Assembly (NCBI RefSeq): GCF_005696555.1
Contig: NZ_CP040005.1
Coordinates: forward strand, 806,001-870,000
Direction of reading: 5' to 3'
Origin: Actinomyces sp. oral taxon 171 str. F0337
Lineage (GTDB): Bacteria; Actinomycetota; Actinomycetes; Actinomycetales; Actinomycetaceae
Length of the DNA: 64,000 nt
Part shown: positions 63,079 through 64,000 of the stretch, piece after piece
Layout of the letters: each line of letters opens with the position of its first letter
How positions within the stretch are numbered: the first letter of the stretch is position 1
Translations under genes and position numbers: made by a program
Notes under the pieces: model-generated
Databases searched by the model: none
What the model was told of the DNA's origin: nothing
Seen by the model: only the letters and a program-made list of their open reading frames with translations

Positions 63079-64000
63079 TCAGCCGGCTGTCGGGGTGGCC
63101 GTGGCGGACTGATTGGTGGGCGCCGGGGACGGCGTCGGAGTGGCCGGTCCGGAGGGAGTCGGGCTTGCACCGGGCTGTGCGGCGCCCTGCCCGGACAAGG
63201 TCTTCTGCACGCAGGAGTCGTAGGAGGTGCGCTCCGCGGAGGTCAGGTCGGACAGGTCGCTCCATCTGACATCCTCGCTGCGGCTGCCCTCGTCCACGCT
63301 CTCGTGGGCCGTGCGGATGCAGGCCTCGGCCTCCTCGGCTGTGATGGCCTGGTGGTTCATGCCCGGAACCGGCAGATCGTCGCCGTGGGCATCGCCCTTC
63401 TCGTCGTACCAGGAGCTGACGATCCACACGGGCTCCTCGACGTTGCCGTACCAGGAGACGGTGTTGCTGCGCTCCTCGATGTTGATCGTCCCGGTGTCCA
63501 CCGAGGCGTTGATCGTGATCTCCGGCCGCCCGTCATCGCTGCTGGGGGAGGCCAGGGTGCGCTTGGTGTTCAGACCGCCGCTGGAGCTGGCGTAGGTGGT
63601 GATGCTCTTGCCGGTCACGTCGTGGCGACGCGGGCCCTCGTCGTCCTGATCCATCTGCCGGCCGTTGACGGTCCAGGCCCGGTCGACCTGTGAGTCGACC
63701 GCCCCCATGTCGACGTCGGCCTTGACCGTCACCCGCTGGTTGCCGTCGGTCTTGATACGCAGGGTCCCGACGTCGAGGTGGGTGGTGATGGTGGAGAGCT
63801 TGCCGGCCTCCTCGGCGGGCATACCCCGCAGGTCCAGGGTGAGGTCACCGATGCTCTTGCTGCGGGTGACGCTGCCGCCGCTGGCCGACGCCGTCAGCTC
63901 CTTCCAGGTCACCGTGGTCGAGGCGGCGGTGGTCGAGTCCTTGAGGGTCCCGAAGGGCATACGGGCCAGGCTCGTGGGGACGATAGACGCTGTGGCCAGA
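63079..64000 (-). CDS. Probable LiaF/DUF4097-like envelope protein, C-terminal part
   Basis: The frame is open through the right window edge, so the start is missing; 307 residues are visible. The visible part has repeated beta-strand segments of the type SKSIGDLTLDLRGM, VGTLRIKTDGNQRVTVKADVDMG (quoted in part as VGTLRIKTDGNQRVTV) and PEITINASVDTGTINIEE. This fits the beta-helical DUF4097/LiaF C-terminal domain often found after a PspC membrane domain. The last 50 residues are a Pro/Thr/Ser-rich tail. An upstream PspC-like or membrane part beyond 64000 is inferred only. Confidence 0.55.
   Translation of the reverse strand, partial: LATASIVPTSLARMPFGTLKDSTTAASTTVTWKELTASASGGSVTRSKSIGDLTLDLRGMPAEEAGKLSTITTHLDVGTLRIKTDGNQRVTVKADVDMGAVDSQVDRAWTVNGRQMDQDDEGPRRHDVTGKSITTYASSSGGLNTKRTLASPSSDDGRPEITINASVDTGTINIEERSNTVSWYGNVEEPVWIVSSWYDEKGDAHGDDLPVPGMNHQAITAEEAEACIRTAHESVDEGSRSEDVRWSDLSDLTSAERTSYDSCVQKTLSGQGAAQPGASPTPSGPATPTPSPAPTNQSATATPTAG

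Overview
The window is high-GC actinobacterial DNA with strong C/G third-position bias. Gene content (a large inositol cluster, guaA, pta, DUF2510/SHOCT proteins, several toxin-antitoxin modules) and family-level resemblances suggest an Actinomyces-like organism of an animal-associated habitat. The species is an inference; no rRNA or tRNA gene was seen.

Positions 1-33100 are dominated by a carbohydrate supercluster built around myo-inositol catabolism. Its core is iolC, a Cgl0159-family aldolase-like gene, iolB and iolD (17446-22426), then iolA (22799), a TIM-barrel gene plus iolG (24514-26515), and an iolH-like gene plus an iolT-type transporter (26816-29462). On the left lie minus-strand satellites: a second iolG-like dehydrogenase, a transaldolase, a GntR regulator (probable IolR), the classical iolE (7425-8351), a second sugar porter, two further Gfo/Idh/MocA oxidoreductases, another metal-dependent TIM-barrel protein, a TauE-type exporter and two LacI regulators. 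An alcohol dehydrogenase and a small membrane protein close the right edge. The most striking observation is a recurring palindrome, TTTGTC-NN-GACAAA, in front of nearly every transcription unit from 3.4 to 33.2 kb. It matches the operator known for GntR-type IolR of Corynebacterium and defines a local regulon that includes genes of unknown role.

Positions 33500-43600 hold housekeeping and envelope genes: guaA (probably leaderless), a DUF2510/SHOCT protein bracketed by two 173-bp structured repeats, a DUF4352-type lipoprotein-like membrane protein, and an ABC-2 exporter operon divergent from a NarL-type two-component system.

Positions 43600-50100 are an accessory scar. An orphan RelB-type antitoxin is followed by a toxin cut off by an IS5-like element. 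Two inverted copies of this IS (884 and 875 bp) enclose an AT-richer segment with a DUF1772-like membrane gene and an O6-alkylguanine-DNA alkyltransferase. The right copy abuts a 5'-truncated paralogue of an intact gene 2.3 kb downstream.

Positions 50100-64000 are mixed: a GH3 glycosidase with swapped domain order, Phd/ParE and Doc toxin-antitoxin modules, a carboxymuconolactone decarboxylase gene with a homopolymer frameshift, an HxlR regulator divergent from a quinone oxidoreductase/hydrolase pair, a methyltransferase, an unannotated 47-residue ORF, an intracellular alpha-amylase, a DJ-1/PfpI protein, and at the right edge a protein cut by the window. A second pair of about 143-bp intergenic repeats brackets the Doc module.
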